Assembly (NCBI RefSeq): GCF_001667735.1
Contig: NZ_LZJN01000178.1
Coordinates: forward strand, 1-36,775
DNA from: Mycobacterium sp. E183
GTDB taxonomy: Bacteria > Actinomycetota > Actinomycetes > Mycobacteriales > Mycobacteriaceae
Direction: 5' to 3'
DNA length: 36,775 nucleotides
In this document: positions 1-6,869 of the stretch, one piece after another
Position numbering within the stretch: the first letter of the stretch is position 1
Layout: every line of letters starts with the position of its first letter
Notes under the pieces: model-generated
What the model saw: only the letters and a program-made list of their open reading frames with translations
Told to the model about the DNA's origin: nothing
Database searches by the model: none
Position numbers and translations under genes: made by a program

Positions 1-77
1 ACGATCTCGCGGCTCGTGTCGGCGCGCCCCTGGTGTTGCGCGGCGTCGGAGTCCGGCGGGTCGCCGCCGACCGCGGC
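1..77. repeat. Left-end inverted repeat, outer arm (pairs with 303-379)
   Basis: Base n pairs with base 380-n: positions 1-77 are the exact reverse complement of 303-379, and the match stops at 78/302. Both arms encode the same stretch of homoserine dehydrogenase (about residues 31-56), one on each strand. The arm is cut off by the start of the window, so its real length is unknown. A perfect coding-sequence inverted repeat with a 225-base loop, at the very end of the sequence, is best read as a fold-back chimera. Confidence 0.95.
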
Positions 78-318
78 GTTCCGATCGAGCTGCTCACCGA
101 CAACGTCGAGGAGCTCGTCTCCCGCGAAGACGTCGACATCGTCGTGGAGTTGATGGGGCCGGTGGAACCGGCGCGAAAGGCCATCCTGCGCGCGCTCGAG
201 CACGGCAAGTCGGTCGTCACCGCGAACAAGGCGCTGCTGGCGACCTCCACCGGGGAGCTGGCGCAGGCCGCCGAAAACGCCCACGTCGACCTGTATTTCG
301 AGGCCGCGGTCGGCGGCG
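1..318 (+). CDS. hom: Homoserine dehydrogenase, internal fragment in inverted orientation (chimeric)
   Basis: This is a plus-strand reading of homoserine dehydrogenase (NADPH-dependent reduction of aspartate semialdehyde to homoserine, leading to Thr/Met). Codons begin at position 3. It covers about residues 31-136 of the protein whose N-terminus lies on the opposite strand at 470-303. Visible family features include the VVELMGP stretch, SVVTANKALLA and YFEAAVGG. Reading past about 318 leaves hom and enters the reverse complement of hom's own 5' end, so the 237-residue open frame running to 746 is an artefact. The genuine gene should continue on the minus strand in the lysA-hom direction. The fragment supplies hom sequence missing from the minus-strand copy, but its orientation here is not trustworthy. 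Confidence 0.85.
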
Positions 319-379
319 ACCCGCCGGACTCCGACGCCGCGCAACACCAGGGGCGCGCCGACACGAGCCGCGAGATCGT
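303..379. repeat. Left-end inverted repeat, inner arm (pairs with 1-77)
   Basis: This is the exact reverse complement of 1-77. The inner edge at 303-318 (GCCGCGGTCGGCGGCG) fits two places at once: the sense codons for EAAVGG in the plus copy, and the antisense of the VAADRG codons in the minus copy. That makes a junction microhomology of about 15 bases. Such short homology is typical of template-switch or amplification chimeras. Confidence 0.93.
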
Positions 380-470
380 CGGCGCTGCCCTCGATGATGC
401 GGACAACTTCGCTTCCGACGTTGCCCAACCCGAGCACCGCTACGCCCACTGGCTTTTCGTCACGGGGCAC
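303..470 (-). CDS. hom: Homoserine dehydrogenase, 5' fragment in native operon position
   Basis: This is the genuine start of hom. A GTG at 470 lies three bases after the lysA stop (474-476), and the Shine-Dalgarno-like GGAAGTGAGG is formed by the last lysA codons. The peptide begins VPRDEKPVGVAVLGLGNVGS, which holds the Rossmann GxGxxG NAD(P)-binding motif (G14-G19). Only about 56 codons are readable before the strand folds back at 303; the full family protein is about 440 residues. The argS-lysA-hom order matches the mycobacterial operon (thrA in M. tuberculosis), in which thrC and thrB would follow. Truncation is by the terminal fold-back, not a natural pseudogene as far as can be seen. 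Confidence 0.9.
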
Positions 471-473
471 CGT

Positions 474-1892
474 TCACCTCACTTCCAGACTCAGCAGATC
501 GTCGACCGTCTCGCGGCGCAGGATCAGGCGGGACCGGCCCGCACGCACCGCCACCACCGCCGGACGGCAGATCATGTTGTAGCGGCTCGACAGCGAATAG
601 CAGTACGCGCCGGTCGCGGCGATCCCGAGCAGGTCACCGGGCTGCAGATCGTCGGGCACCCACGCGTCGCGGACGACGATGTCGCCGCTCTCGCAGTGCT
701 TTCCGACGATCCGCGCCAGCGTCGCCGGTGCGTCGCTGGCGCGTGAGACCAGCCGGGCGTCGTACTGCGCGTCGTACAGGGCCGTGCGGATGTTGTCGCT
801 CATGCCGCCGTCGACGCTGACATAGCGGCGCTGGGCCGTGCTGCTCACGTCGACATCCTTGACGGTGCCCACCTCGTACAGCGTGATGGTGCCCGGCCCG
901 GCGATGGCGCGTCCGGGCTCGACCACCAGTCGCGGGGTGGGCAAGCCCACGGCCGCCGACTCGTTGCCGACGATGTCCGTCAGCTTGGCCGCCAGGTCGG
1001 CCACCGGCGGCGGGTCGTCGGTGCCCACGTAGGAAATCCCCAGCCCCCCACCGAGATCCACGGTCGAGATCTGACCTGTCTTGTCGACGCCGAATTCGTC
1101 GACGATTTGGTGCAGCAGCCCGATGACGCGGTGCGCGGCGACCTCGAAGCCGTCGACGTCGAAGATCTGCGAACCGATGTGGCTGTGCAGGCCCACCAGG
1201 CGCAGGTGGTCGGTGGCGAACACCCGGCGCACCGCGGCCATCGCCGCGCCGCTGGCCACCGACAACCCGAACTTCTGGTCTTCGTGTGCGGTGGAGATGA
1301 ATTCGTGCGTGTGTGCTTCGACCCCGACGGTGAGGCGGACGTAGACGTCCTGGACGATGCCGGCGTCGGCCGCGATGGCGTCGAGGCGCTCGATTTCGGT
1401 CATCGAGTCCAGGACGACGTGCCCGACACCGGCTTTGACCGCCGCCGTGAGTTCCGCGGCGGATTTGTTGTTGCCGTGGAACGTGATCCGCTCGGGCGGA
1501 AAGTCGGCGTGCAGCGCGATGGCGAGTTCGCCGCCGGTGGACACGTCGAGCGAAAGGCCTTCCTCGTCGACCCAGCGGGCGATCTCGGTGCACAGGAAGG
1601 CCTTGGCGGCGTAACACACGTTCTGGCCGCCGCCGAAGGCCGTCGCGAGTTCGCGGCAGCGAGACCGGAAGTCGTCCTCGTCGATGACGAACAGCGGCGT
1701 GCCGTACTCCTGGGCGAGCTGGGTGACCGGGATCCCCGCGATGCTGGCTATTCCGTTGTCACCGCGAAGAATGTTGCGCGGCCACACATTCGGCGCGAGC
1801 CGAAGCAGCTCGTCGGGCGACTGCGGCCGCGGCGCGCTGTCGGGGTGCCGGGTTTCTTCGGCGTGCCGAGGACCGGCGGGGTGCACGTTCAC
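474..1892 (-). CDS. lysA: Diaminopimelate decarboxylase
   Basis: PLP-dependent meso-diaminopimelate decarboxylase, the last step of lysine synthesis, cytosolic. The protein has 472 residues from the GTG at 1892. That GTG overlaps the argS stop (GTGA), which argues for translational coupling and sets the start. An alanine-racemase-like barrel carries the PLP lysine K97 in YAAKAFLC, the glycine-rich phosphate loop DLGGGLGISY, and the active-site Cys of the partner subunit in KHCESGD near the C-terminus. The M. tuberculosis protein is usually annotated with 447 residues and K72; the 25-residue offset comes from this N-terminal extension, and no start codon exists here at the shorter position. 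The next gene, hom, follows after three bases. Confidence 0.95.
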   Translation of the reverse strand: MNVHPAGPRHAEETRHPDSAPRPQSPDELLRLAPNVWPRNILRGDNGIASIAGIPVTQLAQEYGTPLFVIDEDDFRSRCRELATAFGGGQNVCYAAKAFLCTEIARWVDEEGLSLDVSTGGELAIALHADFPPERITFHGNNKSAAELTAAVKAGVGHVVLDSMTEIERLDAIAADAGIVQDVYVRLTVGVEAHTHEFISTAHEDQKFGLSVASGAAMAAVRRVFATDHLRLVGLHSHIGSQIFDVDGFEVAAHRVIGLLHQIVDEFGVDKTGQISTVDLGGGLGISYVGTDDPPPVADLAAKLTDIVGNESAAVGLPTPRLVVEPGRAIAGPGTITLYEVGTVKDVDVSSTAQRRYVSVDGGMSDNIRTALYDAQYDARLVSRASDAPATLARIVGKHCESGDIVVRDAWVPDDLQPGDLLGIAATGAYCYSLSSRYNMICRPAVVAVRAGRSRLILRRETVDDLLSLEVR

Positions 1893-3541
1893 ATTCGCTC
1901 CGGAGCGGTGACACCGAGGATCGTCAGCCCGTTGGCGATGACCTGGCGGGTGGCCTGGCACAGCGCCAGGCGCGCGGTGTGCAGGTCGGTGGGCTGCTCG
2001 TCCCCCTGGGGCAACACCCGGCACGAGTCGTAGAACCGGTGGTAGTCGCCGGCCAGGTCTTCCAGGTAACGGCACACCCGGTGCGGCTCCCGCAGGGACG
2101 CAGCCGTTTTGAGCACGCGGGGGAATTCCCCGATGCTGCGCAGCAGCGTCCCCTCCTTGTCGTGGCTGAGCAACTCGAGGTGCCCGGTGTCGGGGACCAG
2201 GCCCAGCTCCGCGGCGTTGCGGGCCAGCGCCGACAGCCGGGCGTGCGCGTATTGCACGTAATAGACCGGGTTTTCGTTCGACGCCGACGACCACAGTGCC
2301 AGGTCGATGTCGATCGGCGTGTCGACCGAGGAGCGGATCAGGCTGTAGCGCGCCGCGTCGACGCCGATCGCGTCCACCAGGTCGTCGAGGGTGATCACCG
2401 TTCCGGCCCGCTTGCTCATCCGGACGGGCGCGCCGTCGCGGACCAGGTTGACCATCTGCCCGATCAGCACCTCGACGTGGGCCGGGTCGTCACCGAACGC
2501 GGCGGCCACGGCCTTGAGCCGGGCGATGTAGCCGTGGTGGTCGGCGCCGAGCATGTAGATGCACAGGTCGAAGCCGCGCTGCCGCTTGTCCAGGTAGTAG
2601 GCGATGTCACCCGCGATGTAGGCCGGCTTGCCGTCGCTCTTGATCACGACGCGGTCTTTGTCGTCGCCAAAGGCGCTGGTGCGCAACCAGGTTGCGCCAT
2701 CCTTCTCGTAGATGTTGCCGGTCTCGCGCAGCCGGGCGATGGCCTGGTCGACGCGGCCGCTGGTGTGCATCGAGTCTTCGTGGGTGTAGACGTCGAAGTC
2801 GGTGCCGAACTCGTGCAGCGACTCCTTGATGTGAGTGAACATCAGGTCGACACCGATCTCGCGGAACGTCTCGTGCATCTCGGCGGCGGGCAGGCTCAGC
2901 GCGTCGGGCGCCTTGCCCAGCACCTGCGCGGCGATGTCGTTGATGTAGGCGCCGGCGTAGCCGTCCTCGGGCGTCGGTTCGCCCTTGGCGGCGGCGATCA
3001 GCGAGTTGGCGAAACGGTCGATCTGGGCGCCGTGGTCGTTGAAGTAGTACTCGCGCTCGACGGCGGCGCCCTGGGTGCTCAACAACCGGCCCAGCGCGTC
3101 GCCGACGGCGGCCCAGCGGGTGCCGCCGATGTGGATGGGCCCGGTGGGGTTGGCCGAGACGAACTCCAGGTTGATCTTGTGGCCGGCCAGCAGGTCGGAA
3201 TGGCCGAAGGTGTCGCCGGCGTCGATGACGTTGTTGACGACCACCGCCTGCGCCGACGCCTCGAGGCGCAGGTTGATGAAGCCGGGCCCGGCCACCTCCG
3301 CCGAGGCGACTCCGTCGGCCCGTGACAGCGCCTCGGCCAACCAGCCGGCCAACTCGCGGGGGTTGGCGCCGACCTTCTTGCCCAGCTGAAGCGCCAGGTT
3401 GCTGGCGTAGTCGCCGTGCTCGGGGTTGCGGGGCCGCTCCACCGTGACCGTCGCCGGCAGGGCGGCAGCGTCCAGCCCGCGCTCGGCCAGCACCGCGGAA
3501 GCGGTGCTCCTGAGCAGCTCAGCGAGGTCAGCGGGGGTCAC
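1889..3541 (-). CDS. argS: Arginyl-tRNA synthetase
   Basis: Class Ia synthetase charging tRNA-Arg with arginine; 550 residues, normal for the family, GTG start at 3541. The N-terminal Add-1 domain is followed by the catalytic core with the HIGH-type motif HIGG (residues 137-140, after NPTGPI). The KMSKS-type loop is RMSKRAGT near residue 377. The C-terminal anticodon-binding helical domain ends ILGVTAPERM. It is first in the argS-lysA-hom operon and overlaps lysA by four bases. A tRNA-Arg gene lies just upstream in the opposite direction, so synthetase and substrate tRNA share a locus, as in M. tuberculosis. Identification is secure. Confidence 0.97.
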   Translation of the reverse strand: MTPADLAELLRSTASAVLAERGLDAAALPATVTVERPRNPEHGDYASNLALQLGKKVGANPRELAGWLAEALSRADGVASAEVAGPGFINLRLEASAQAVVVNNVIDAGDTFGHSDLLAGHKINLEFVSANPTGPIHIGGTRWAAVGDALGRLLSTQGAAVEREYYFNDHGAQIDRFANSLIAAAKGEPTPEDGYAGAYINDIAAQVLGKAPDALSLPAAEMHETFREIGVDLMFTHIKESLHEFGTDFDVYTHEDSMHTSGRVDQAIARLRETGNIYEKDGATWLRTSAFGDDKDRVVIKSDGKPAYIAGDIAYYLDKRQRGFDLCIYMLGADHHGYIARLKAVAAAFGDDPAHVEVLIGQMVNLVRDGAPVRMSKRAGTVITLDDLVDAIGVDAARYSLIRSSVDTPIDIDLALWSSASNENPVYYVQYAHARLSALARNAAELGLVPDTGHLELLSHDKEGTLLRSIGEFPRVLKTAASLREPHRVCRYLEDLAGDYHRFYDSCRVLPQGDEQPTDLHTARLALCQATRQVIANGLTILGVTAPERM

Positions 3542-3656
3542 AAGCGTCCATCCTATTGGCTGAGGTGCCCGCGCCCCGAATCCATTGCGGTGGTCGAGCG
3601 GTCACCGCGATGCGTTAGTCTGTCTGGGCCCACCTGGCGCATCATGATCTCCATGC

Positions 3657-3729
3657 GCCCCCGTAGCTCAGGGGATAGAGCGTCTGCCTCCGGAGCAGAA
3701 GGCCGCAGGTTCGAATCCTGCCGGGGGCA
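3657..3729 (+). tRNA. tRNA-Arg (anticodon CCG)
   Basis: This is a 73-base cloverleaf. Acceptor 5' GCCCCCG (3657-3663) pairs with CGGGGGC (3722-3728), with discriminator A at 3729. The D-arm contains AGCTCAGGGGATAGAGC. The anticodon stem GTCTGC/GCAGA surrounds loop CTCCGGA, giving anticodon CCG (3690-3692), which reads CGG, a common arginine codon in high-GC mycobacteria. The T-arm has GGTTCGAATCC. The 3' CCA is not encoded (the sequence continues CCC). It lies next to, and divergent from, argS; the M. tuberculosis counterpart at this place is argV, from memory. Confidence 0.95.
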
Positions 3730-3744
3730 CCCCCTCGAACAGCG

Positions 3745-3778
3745 CGCTTGCGAGCGGGTCCCACAGTGGGCACAAGCG
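3745..3778. terminator. Possible hairpin terminator after tRNA-Arg
   Basis: Nested inverted repeats CGCTTG...CAAGCG (3745-3750/3773-3778) and CCCAC/GTGGG (3760-3770) can form a long stem with an internal bulge. It lies 16 bases after the tRNA and before the end of the convergent transporter gene. There is no T-tract, so this is only a candidate. Confidence 0.35.
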
Positions 3779-3804
3779 AGGCGGTATGCGGTTCTCCTCA
3801 CACG

Positions 3805-5238
3805 TCATGCGGTGAGCGGCTCCGGCGAGAGCCGTTGTCGCGAAGTGGCGTTCGCCGAAGGCCTGGGCCTCAACCGGTCGCTGACCTCGTCGAGCGCGCG
3901 GCCACGGGGTTCCGGCAGCAAGAATGTCGTCGCGATCGCCGCGACGTAGCAACCGAACGCCAGCAGCGTCACGGCCCGTAGCCCCGAAGACGCGAGGACG
4001 AGCGGCACCACCAGCGCTCCCCCGAATGCGCCCACCTTGGCGACGCCCGACGACAGGCCGTGCAGGCTGCTGCGGAAGGTGGTCGGGTACGACTCGGCGG
4101 CCAACAGCATGGTGGTGTAGTTCGGACCGAACGCGATGCCGAACAGAGAGAGTCCGAAGACGATCCCGAAGGGCAGGACGGCGCTGCTCAGGCTCGGCAC
4201 CACGGTGATCAACAGCATGGCCGACGCACATAACGTGAAGCCGACGATTTGGAGTCGACGCCGGGGCCATCGGTCGAGAACGAAGAGCCCGGCGATGGCG
4301 CCGACCAGGCTGAAGCAGACAACGAGCACGGCGTTGAGCGCGATGTTGGACAATGTGGAGCCGTGCGGGCTGATGGTCTTGATCAACAGCGGCTGACTCA
4401 CCGAGTTGCCGTACACCGCGACGTTGAAGAAGAACCAGCTTCCGGCGGTGCCCAGCAGGGTGATGAGCACCTTGCGATTCGTCAACGCCAAGCGCAGCCC
4501 ACCGATCGAAGCCTTGGAAACCGTTGCTGCCGTGAACGTTTCGTTGCCCGCTCCGGCGAACTTCTCGAAGTCATGGCGGGCCTGCCGCTCGTCGCCATGC
4601 TCGGCCGTCCACCGGGGCGACTCCGGCATGTGGCGACGCTGGTAGAGAACCAGCACCGACGGCAGCACGCCCAGCCCGAGGATCACTCGCCAGGCCAGAC
4701 CGTTGTCGACACCGACCGCGAGGACCAGCAGGCTGACGAGATAGGCACAGACCTGACCGAACACGTAGAACAGGAACGTCAGGCCGACGAGCTGGCCACG
4801 ATTTCGCGCGTTGGCGTACTCGGTCATGATGACGCCGCTGGCCGGGTAGTCGCCGCCGATGCCCACGCCGAGAATGAGCCGGCCGACCAACAACACCGTG
4901 AAGTTCGGGGCGAATGCCGACACCAGGGCTCCGATGATCATCAGCACGGCTTCGAGCCCGTAGACGCGCCGGCGGCCGAAGAGGTCGCCGAGCCGGCCGA
5001 ACACCATTGCGCCCACTGCGACCGCTAGCAGCGTCGAGCTTGTCAGCATCGAGATCTGACCGCTGCCGAGGTGGAATTGGGGTGCGGCCAGCAGCGTCAC
5101 TGAGCCGATGACGTTCAGGTCATAGGAGTCGGTGAAGAACCCCGCACCGGCGGTCGCCGCGGCCTTGAAGTGGAAGACGCCGAGTTGGGCGTCGTCGATG
5201 GACTTTCCGACGCTCTGGTTGTTGGCGACGTCAGTCAT
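3805..5238 (-). CDS. MFS transporter, phosphate:H+ symporter (PHS) type; candidate phosphonate permease
   Basis: Major facilitator of 477 residues with about 12 hydrophobic segments and a cytoplasmic N-terminus. It carries the PHS-family (TC 2.A.1.9) signatures FFTDSYDL in TM1 (D38, D40) and GIGGDYPASG (D130) with EYANARNRGQ after TM4; the conserved acidic residues are proton- or phosphate-coupling in studied PHS transporters. The MFS loop GRLGDLFGRRR is present. ATG at 5238 has GGAG about six bases upstream. It is divergent from the GntR-phosphonatase-dehydrogenase operon across a 164-base gap holding two related operator-like palindromes. By context it may import a phosphonate or organophosphate instead of inorganic phosphate. 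The transporter class is clear, the substrate is inferred. Confidence 0.85.
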   Translation of the reverse strand: MTDVANNQSVGKSIDDAQLGVFHFKAAATAGAGFFTDSYDLNVIGSVTLLAAPQFHLGSGQISMLTSSTLLAVAVGAMVFGRLGDLFGRRRVYGLEAVLMIIGALVSAFAPNFTVLLVGRLILGVGIGGDYPASGVIMTEYANARNRGQLVGLTFLFYVFGQVCAYLVSLLVLAVGVDNGLAWRVILGLGVLPSVLVLYQRRHMPESPRWTAEHGDERQARHDFEKFAGAGNETFTAATVSKASIGGLRLALTNRKVLITLLGTAGSWFFFNVAVYGNSVSQPLLIKTISPHGSTLSNIALNAVLVVCFSLVGAIAGLFVLDRWPRRRLQIVGFTLCASAMLLITVVPSLSSAVLPFGIVFGLSLFGIAFGPNYTTMLLAAESYPTTFRSSLHGLSSGVAKVGAFGGALVVPLVLASSGLRAVTLLAFGCYVAAIATTFLLPEPRGRALDEVSDRLRPRPSANATSRQRLSPEPLTA

Positions 5239-5262
5239 GGGAGCTCCGATTCCAAGGGCGCC

Positions 5263-5278
5263 GACTTGTCATTACAAG
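5263..5278. promoter_or_regulatory. Operator-like palindrome 1, MFS side
   Basis: GACTTGTCATTACAAG contains the inverted repeat CTTGT-CATT-ACAAG. It lies 25-40 bases upstream of the transporter start. It resembles the reverse complement of the second site at 5386-5402 (12 of 17 positions identical). Together they are good candidates for GntR-regulator operators; the binding is inferred. Confidence 0.5.
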
Positions 5279-5385
5279 AACCCTCCGGCAGCGGTTCACT
5301 AGCTGTCAACGCAGGAACGGACTGGGCAGCAGATGTTCATATTCTCTTAACCGACAGCCTGATTCGCGGGTCGGAGCCCGGACAC

Positions 5386-5402
5386 ACATGTATAGTCAAG
5401 TC
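5386..5402. promoter_or_regulatory. Operator-like palindrome 2 overlapping a TATAGT -10 box
   Basis: ACATGTATAGTCAAGTC sits directly before the regulator's start. The core TGTATAGTCA resembles HutC/PhnF-type GntR operators (T-N-TATA-N-A pattern). TATAGT at 5391-5396 is also a good -10 hexamer, predicting transcription from about 5403, exactly at the GTG start. A repressor bound here would block its own promoter. Confidence 0.5.
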
Positions 5403-6146
5403 GTGGCAATCGCATTGCATGAGGTCATCGCCGACAGCCTGAGGGAACAGATCCGGCTCGGTGAATTGGTCGTCGGTGCGCCGCTTCCGTCGGAGTCTCG
5501 GCTGTGCCAACAGTGGAACGCGTCGCGCGGACCGGTGCGCCAGGCGCTGGCCACCCTGCGCGCCGAGGGCGTAATCGCCGGCGGGCGCGGCAAACCGCCG
5601 GTGGTCTGTTCCGCCGCGACCGGACAGCCCTTCGACACGCTGCTGTCGTATTCGGCGTGGGCGCACTCGATCGGCCGCACGCCCGGGCAGCGGACCCTGG
5701 AGCTGGCGCTGCGGCGGGCCGACCAGCACGCCGCCTCGGTGCTGCACGTCGACATCGACGCCCCGGTCGTCGAGGTGTTGCGGCTGCGCTACCTCGACGA
5801 CGAGCCCGCGATGCTCGAGCGAGCGGTGTTCGTCGAGCACGTCGGCAGGCGCCTGTTCGACTTCGACTGCGATTCGGGATCCCTGTGGGCGTACCTGCTT
5901 TCACAGGGCGTGCAGTTCGCCCGGGCCTCCCATGTGATCGACGCGGTGGCCGCCGACGCGCTGGACGCGCGGCACCTCGGTGTGCCTGAGGGGGTTCCGT
6001 TGCTGCGTCAGCAGCGAACCACCCGCAGCCCGGACGGCGAAGTCCTCGAATACCACGACGACCGGTACCTGCCGGGACTGGTCAGCTTCACCCTCGAAAA
6101 CACCCTTGACGCGCGCTGCGCCCTGAGCCGCAACGCCAAGCCCTGA
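5403..6146 (+). CDS. GntR/HutC-family transcriptional regulator (PhnF-like)
   Basis: Ligand-responsive repressor of about 247 residues. The N-terminal winged helix (LREQIRLGELVVG then LPSESRLCQQ and SRGPVRQALATLRAEGVI) is followed by a UTRA effector domain from about residue 85 (SIGRTPGQRTLEL, VEVLRLRYLDDEPAMLE, C-terminal EYHDDRYLPG). I prefer the GTG at 5403: the -10-like TATAGT ends seven bases before it, which fits a leaderless mRNA. An in-frame ATG at 5388 would add five residues but lies inside the -10. It heads the operon with the phosphonatase-like gene (12-base gap) and the dehydrogenase, and faces the transporter. It probably represses both directions and is released by a phosphonate or its breakdown product; effector unknown. 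Confidence 0.88.
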   Translation: MAIALHEVIADSLREQIRLGELVVGAPLPSESRLCQQWNASRGPVRQALATLRAEGVIAGGRGKPPVVCSAATGQPFDTLLSYSAWAHSIGRTPGQRTLELALRRADQHAASVLHVDIDAPVVEVLRLRYLDDEPAMLERAVFVEHVGRRLFDFDCDSGSLWAYLLSQGVQFARASHVIDAVAADALDARHLGVPEGVPLLRQQRTTRSPDGEVLEYHDDRYLPGLVSFTLENTLDARCALSRNAKP

Positions 6147-6158
6147 GGAGCCGAGTTC

Positions 6159-6869
6159 ATGACGATCTTCGCGCCCGAAATCGTGGTCCTGGACATGGCG
6201 GGCACCACGATCGACGACGGTCAGCAGGTCTACCGCGTGCTCGCCGAGACCGCGCGAGCCCACGGGGCAGCACCGTCGGAGGCCGAAATCACCCGCTGGC
6301 ACGGCGCCTCGAAGCACGAAGCGCTGCGTGAACTGCTCGCCTCCCGCTCCGGAACGCCCCCGAGCACGGGCGAGCTGGAAGTGGTGGTCAACGATTTCCA
6401 GGCCCGGCTCAGCACGGCCTACGCCGATCACCCGCCGCGCCCGCTGCCGGGGGTCCTGGAGGCGCTTTCCACGTTACGCGGGCGCGGCGTAAAGGTCGCA
6501 CTGACAACGGGATTCGACCGCATCATCGTCGAATCGCTGCTGTCGGCGCTCGGATGGATGGACGACGCGGTGGCGGACACCGTCGTCTGCGGCAGCGATG
6601 TGGCCGCCGGGCGCCCCGCGCCCTACATGATCTTTCGCGCCATGGAACGGCTGGGCGTGACCGATGTGGCGCGCGTCCTGGTTGCCGGTGATACCCCCCG
6701 CGACCTCCAAGCCGGCACCAACTCCGGTGCCGCGCTGGTGGTGGGCGTCCTCTCGGGAGCCAGCGACGCCAACGAACTCGGTGCCCACCGGCACACCCAC
6801 CTGCTGCCGTCGGTGGCCGATCTACCCGGCCTGCTCGGCGTGCGCCCGGTGGCGATGAGCGCTCCATGA
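6159..6869 (+). CDS. Phosphonatase-like HAD hydrolase (PhnX-like)
   Basis: Haloacid-dehalogenase-fold hydrolase of 236 residues resembling phosphonoacetaldehyde hydrolase, which cleaves the C-P bond. Nucleophile D12 is in DMAGTTIDD, with Ala14 where ordinary HAD phosphatases have the acid/base Asp, as in phosphonatase. K52 in GASKHEAL sits where the Schiff-base lysine of PhnX lies (K53 in Bacillus cereus). Motif 2 is TTGFD, and the Mg-binding motif is GDTPRDLQAG. It best fits the phosphonatase-like clade (TIGR03351, from memory), whose exact substrate is unsettled. AGGAG lies about nine bases before ATG. The stop overlaps the next gene's start (ATGA), so the two are translationally coupled. 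A simple phosphatase role cannot be excluded, but Lys52 argues for C-P cleavage. Confidence 0.87.
   Translation: MTIFAPEIVVLDMAGTTIDDGQQVYRVLAETARAHGAAPSEAEITRWHGASKHEALRELLASRSGTPPSTGELEVVVNDFQARLSTAYADHPPRPLPGVLEALSTLRGRGVKVALTTGFDRIIVESLLSALGWMDDAVADTVVCGSDVAAGRPAPYMIFRAMERLGVTDVARVLVAGDTPRDLQAGTNSGAALVVGVLSGASDANELGAHRHTHLLPSVADLPGLLGVRPVAMSAP

Noticed and set aside
1..379. Terminal inverted repeats as hairpin telomeres or a mobile-element end
   Set aside because: The arms lie within conserved coding sequence (hom, and P450 at the other end), share no sequence with each other, and no transposase or protelomerase is present.
33..746. A 237-codon frame that begins like homoserine dehydrogenase
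   Set aside because: It crosses the fold-back junction near 303-318 and continues into antisense hom and antisense lysA, so it is not a real protein.
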